Assembly: GCA_036389715.1 (NCBI GenBank)
Contig: DASVWH010000015.1
Location: forward strand, 1 to 6,989
DNA from: DASVWH01 sp036389715
Lineage (GTDB): Bacteria > Acidobacteriota > Blastocatellia > Pyrinomonadales > Pyrinomonadaceae
Reading direction: 5' to 3'
Length of the DNA stretch: 6,989 nucleotides
Position numbers and translations under genes: made by a program. Of the stretch, positions 5,473 to 6,989 are shown one piece after another. Under the pieces are notes generated by a model that made no database searches, had not been told where the DNA came from, and was given only the letters and a program-made list of their open reading frames with translations. How positions within the stretch are numbered: the first letter of the stretch is position 1; every line of letters starts with the position of its first letter.

Positions 5473-6576
5473 ATGCGCGCAATGATTCTCGCTGCCGGTT
5501 ACGGCACGCGGCTCTGGCCTTTGACTATTGACCGGACCAAGCCCGCGATTCCTTTCCTCGGCCGCCCGCTCGTCGGCTACGTGGCGGAATACCTGGGCCG
5601 CTACGGTTGCCGCGAGGTGGTCGTCAACCTGCATCACCGCCCGGATTCGGTCCGCGCAGCCCTCGGCGACGGCAGCCGCTTCGGCGTTCAACTGGAATAT
5701 GTCCTGGAAGAGACTATCCTCGGCACGAGCGGCGCGCTCGACAACGCCCGCGCACTGCTCGACGGCGGGACGTTCTTCGTCGTCAACGGCAAGATCGTGA
5801 CCGACATCGATCTCACCGCGGCGCTTGAGACTCACCGCCAAACCGGAGCACTGGCGACGCTCGTCCTCCTGCGGAATACGGCGCGCGAGCGCTTCAGCAT
5901 CGTCGAGACAGAGGGCGGGTGGGTCAAAGGCTTCGGCGGAATGCCCGCTCCCGCGTCCGATAACGCCGGGGGCGTGCGCGGCGAGCGCCACGCAGAGAGC
6001 ATGGCGGAAGAAGGTGCTGCGGAAAAGGGTACGGCAGGGGAGAGCCTGGCGGCGAAGCGCACCGGGGAGGGCGCGGAAGGAGCGGGCGCGGCCGACGCGC
6101 CGTTGATGTTTACGGGGATTCAGATTCTGGAGCCGCGCATCTTCGACTTCATCCCGCGCGGTGTCTTCTCTCATTCGACGACGGATGTCTACCCGCAGGC
6201 CATCGCGCAGGGCGAGCGCATTGCCGCACACGTCGCGGAGGGCATGTGGCACGAGCTTTCGACCATTCCTCGTTATCTCGAAATCAGCCTGGCTTTGATG
6301 AAAGCGCTCGGGCGGGAGGTGGAAGCGGGCGAGGGCTGCTCGATTTCAGAGGGCGCGGAGGTCAGCCAGTCTGTCCTCTGGGATAATGTCAGGGTCGAGA
6401 GGGGAGCGCGCGTCCGGCGCTCCGTGCTCGGCGACGGGGTGATTATCCCTGGCGGCGAAGCGATAGAGAATGCCGCGGTCGTGCGTGCCGAGCTGGTCAG
6501 AGGCTCGGAGCGTCCGGCGAAGGCCCTGCCGGGCGAGTTTCGCGGCGATAACTTTGTCGTCGCCCTGCCCGGATGA
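5473..6576 (+). CDS. Sugar-1-phosphate nucleotidyltransferase with beta-helix C-terminus, altered active site
   Basis: Rossmann-like nucleotidyltransferase of 367 residues; relatives join a sugar 1-phosphate and an NTP into an NDP-sugar (MurU, mannose-1-phosphate guanylyltransferase, GlmU and RmlA are in this superfamily). The nucleotide-binding signature is intact at 6-24 (LAAGYGTRLWPLT then DRTKPAIPFLG), as is the LGTSGAL segment. Two features are odd. The usual NGD metal aspartate is lysine, NGKIVTD (105-111, K107), and the WxDxGT-type motif reads WHELST (259-264, E261). A low-complexity Ala/Glu/Gly-rich segment of about 53 residues (157-209, bases 5941-6099) interrupts the core before FTGIQILEPRIF. 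The C-terminus (about 285-340) has hexapeptide-like turns (CSISEGAEVSQSVLWDNVRV) typical of a left-handed beta helix, which MurU itself lacks. Start at 5473; a second ATG at 5482 is possible. With the kinase downstream it suggests sugar salvage, but the substrate is unknown and activity is uncertain. Confidence 0.87.
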   Translation: MRAMILAAGYGTRLWPLTIDRTKPAIPFLGRPLVGYVAEYLGRYGCREVVVNLHHRPDSVRAALGDGSRFGVQLEYVLEETILGTSGALDNARALLDGGTFFVVNGKIVTDIDLTAALETHRQTGALATLVLLRNTARERFSIVETEGGWVKGFGGMPAPASDNAGGVRGERHAESMAEEGAAEKGTAGESLAAKRTGEGAEGAGAADAPLMFTGIQILEPRIFDFIPRGVFSHSTTDVYPQAIAQGERIAAHVAEGMWHELSTIPRYLEISLALMKALGREVEAGEGCSISEGAEVSQSVLWDNVRVERGARVRRSVLGDGVIIPGGEAIENAAVVRAELVRGSERPAKALPGEFRGDNFVVALPG

Positions 6577-6582
6577 TACAAT
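6554..6582 (+). promoter_or_regulatory. Candidate extended -10 promoter overlapping the nucleotidyltransferase stop
   Basis: TTGTCG (6554-6559, 4 of 6 to TTGACA), a 17-base spacer, then TACAAT (6577-6582, 5 of 6 to TATAAT), with TG at 6574-6575 completing an extended -10 (TGATACAAT). The TGA stop codon at 6574-6576 supplies the TG. Predicted transcription start is near 6589, giving a leader of about 87 bases for the kinase. This is the best promoter match in the window by eye, but it remains a pattern match. Confidence 0.55.
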
Positions 6583-6605
6583 CCCGGCATTCAAGAAAGA
6601 CGGAA

Positions 6606-6640
6606 AACGGCGGAAGATTTTGGCATTTTGCCGCGCCGTT
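6606..6640 (+). other. Possible nested hairpin in the kinase leader
   Basis: AACGGCG (6606-6612) can pair with CGCCGTT (6634-6640). Inside the loop, GGCA-TTT-TGCC forms a smaller 4-base-pair hairpin. It lies between the promoter candidate and the kinase start, so it would be near the 5' end of that transcript. No T-run follows, so it is not a standard terminator. The stems are short and could be chance in GC-rich DNA. Confidence 0.3.
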
Positions 6641-6675
6641 GAGAGTTCAAACGCTTGTCAGCGTCTCTTCATTGC

Positions 6676-6989
6676 ATGAGCCAGGCCCCTCCAGTTATCG
6701 CCAATGCGTTCAAAGCCTCTGCGCGCGAGAGGCTGCTGCACTATCTCGCGAGCCGGGGCAAGGTCAGGGAAGCGGACGTTCACTCGCTGACGCCCGACGC
6801 CTCGACGCGCGAATATTTCCGCCTGCCCTGGAAAAAGGGGACGGCCATCGCCGCCGTCTATCCCGACCCCTTCGACCCGGAGTTTCATCCCTACCTCGAT
6901 GTCACACGGCTGTTCAAAGAGGCCGAGCTGCCCGTCCCCGAAGTGCTGGCCGTGAGCGGCACGGACGGGATTATCATTCAGGAAGACTT
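6676..6989 (+). CDS. AmgK-like aminoglycoside-phosphotransferase family sugar kinase (3' end cut by window edge)
   Basis: First 104 codons of a protein-kinase-fold small-molecule kinase; no stop before the window ends. AmgK phosphorylates the anomeric carbon of N-acetylmuramate or N-acetylglucosamine, giving the sugar 1-phosphate that MurU then converts to UDP-MurNAc. The support is the N-terminal pattern: a helix (ARERLLHYLASRG), then PDASTREYFRL at 40-50, which resembles the DASFRRYFRL segment of AmgK proteins, then AIAAVYPDPFDPE, LFKEAELPVPEVLAV, and IIIQED, where the N-lobe would pass into the hinge. The catalytic loop (HGD/HxD) lies beyond the window, so activity cannot be judged. The ATG at 6676 is chosen because it gives a family-typical N-terminus; there is no Shine-Dalgarno site, and an in-frame TTG lies upstream at 6655. 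The gene just upstream encodes a sugar nucleotidyltransferase, the same partnership as MurU/AmgK. Confidence 0.8.
   Translation, partial: MSQAPPVIANAFKASARERLLHYLASRGKVREADVHSLTPDASTREYFRLPWKKGTAIAAVYPDPFDPEFHPYLDVTRLFKEAELPVPEVLAVSGTDGIIIQED

Noticed and set aside
5464..6252. Long open frame on the - strand (262 codons) opposite the nucleotidyltransferase
   Set aside because: It is the mirror of a GC-rich coding region; the translation is Arg/Ala-rich with no recognisable motif, and the + strand frame has clear family signatures throughout.

Overview
The window is one densely packed, GC-rich, single-strand gene block. It holds seven protein genes, all on the + strand, and the first and last run off the window edges. 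I see no rRNA, tRNA, CRISPR array, insertion sequence or phage gene, and no stretch over 300 bases lacks a gene. It looks like core bacterial chromosome rather than an accessory island. Protein style and the gene pairings point to Acidobacteriota, perhaps class Blastocatellia. That is an impression from family resemblance, not a search result.

Layout: (1) metG, methionyl-tRNA synthetase with a fused C-terminal tRNA-binding domain, missing only its first few codons. (2) tatD, a metal-dependent nuclease/deacylase, 27 bases downstream; metG-tatD is a widespread bacterial neighbourhood. (3) After a 153-base gap with a good promoter candidate, yajQ, a small nucleotide-binding protein. (4) After a 90-base gap filled by an imperfect inverted repeat built of 7-base units, a long-chain polyprenyl diphosphate synthase (quinone tail or lipid carrier). 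(5) After another gap with 7-base units, a 191-residue coiled-coil plus HARE-type winged-helix protein with the only clear Shine-Dalgarno site here. (6) Eighteen bases later, a sugar-1-phosphate nucleotidyltransferase with a beta-helix tail. (7) After 99 bases, the first 104 codons of an AmgK-like sugar kinase.

Genes 6 and 7 form the kinase/nucleotidyltransferase pair known from MurU/AmgK cell-wall sugar salvage, or a similar anomeric sugar activation route. The nucleotidyltransferase is odd: the usual metal-binding aspartate of the NGD motif is lysine, the later WxDxGT-type aspartate is glutamate, and about 50 low-complexity residues are inserted in its catalytic domain.

The best leads are the 7-base repeat family shared by two intergenic gaps, the altered active site of the nucleotidyltransferase, the stand-alone HARE-HTH protein beside a sugar-activation pair, and a promoter whose extended -10 element uses the stop codon of the upstream gene.
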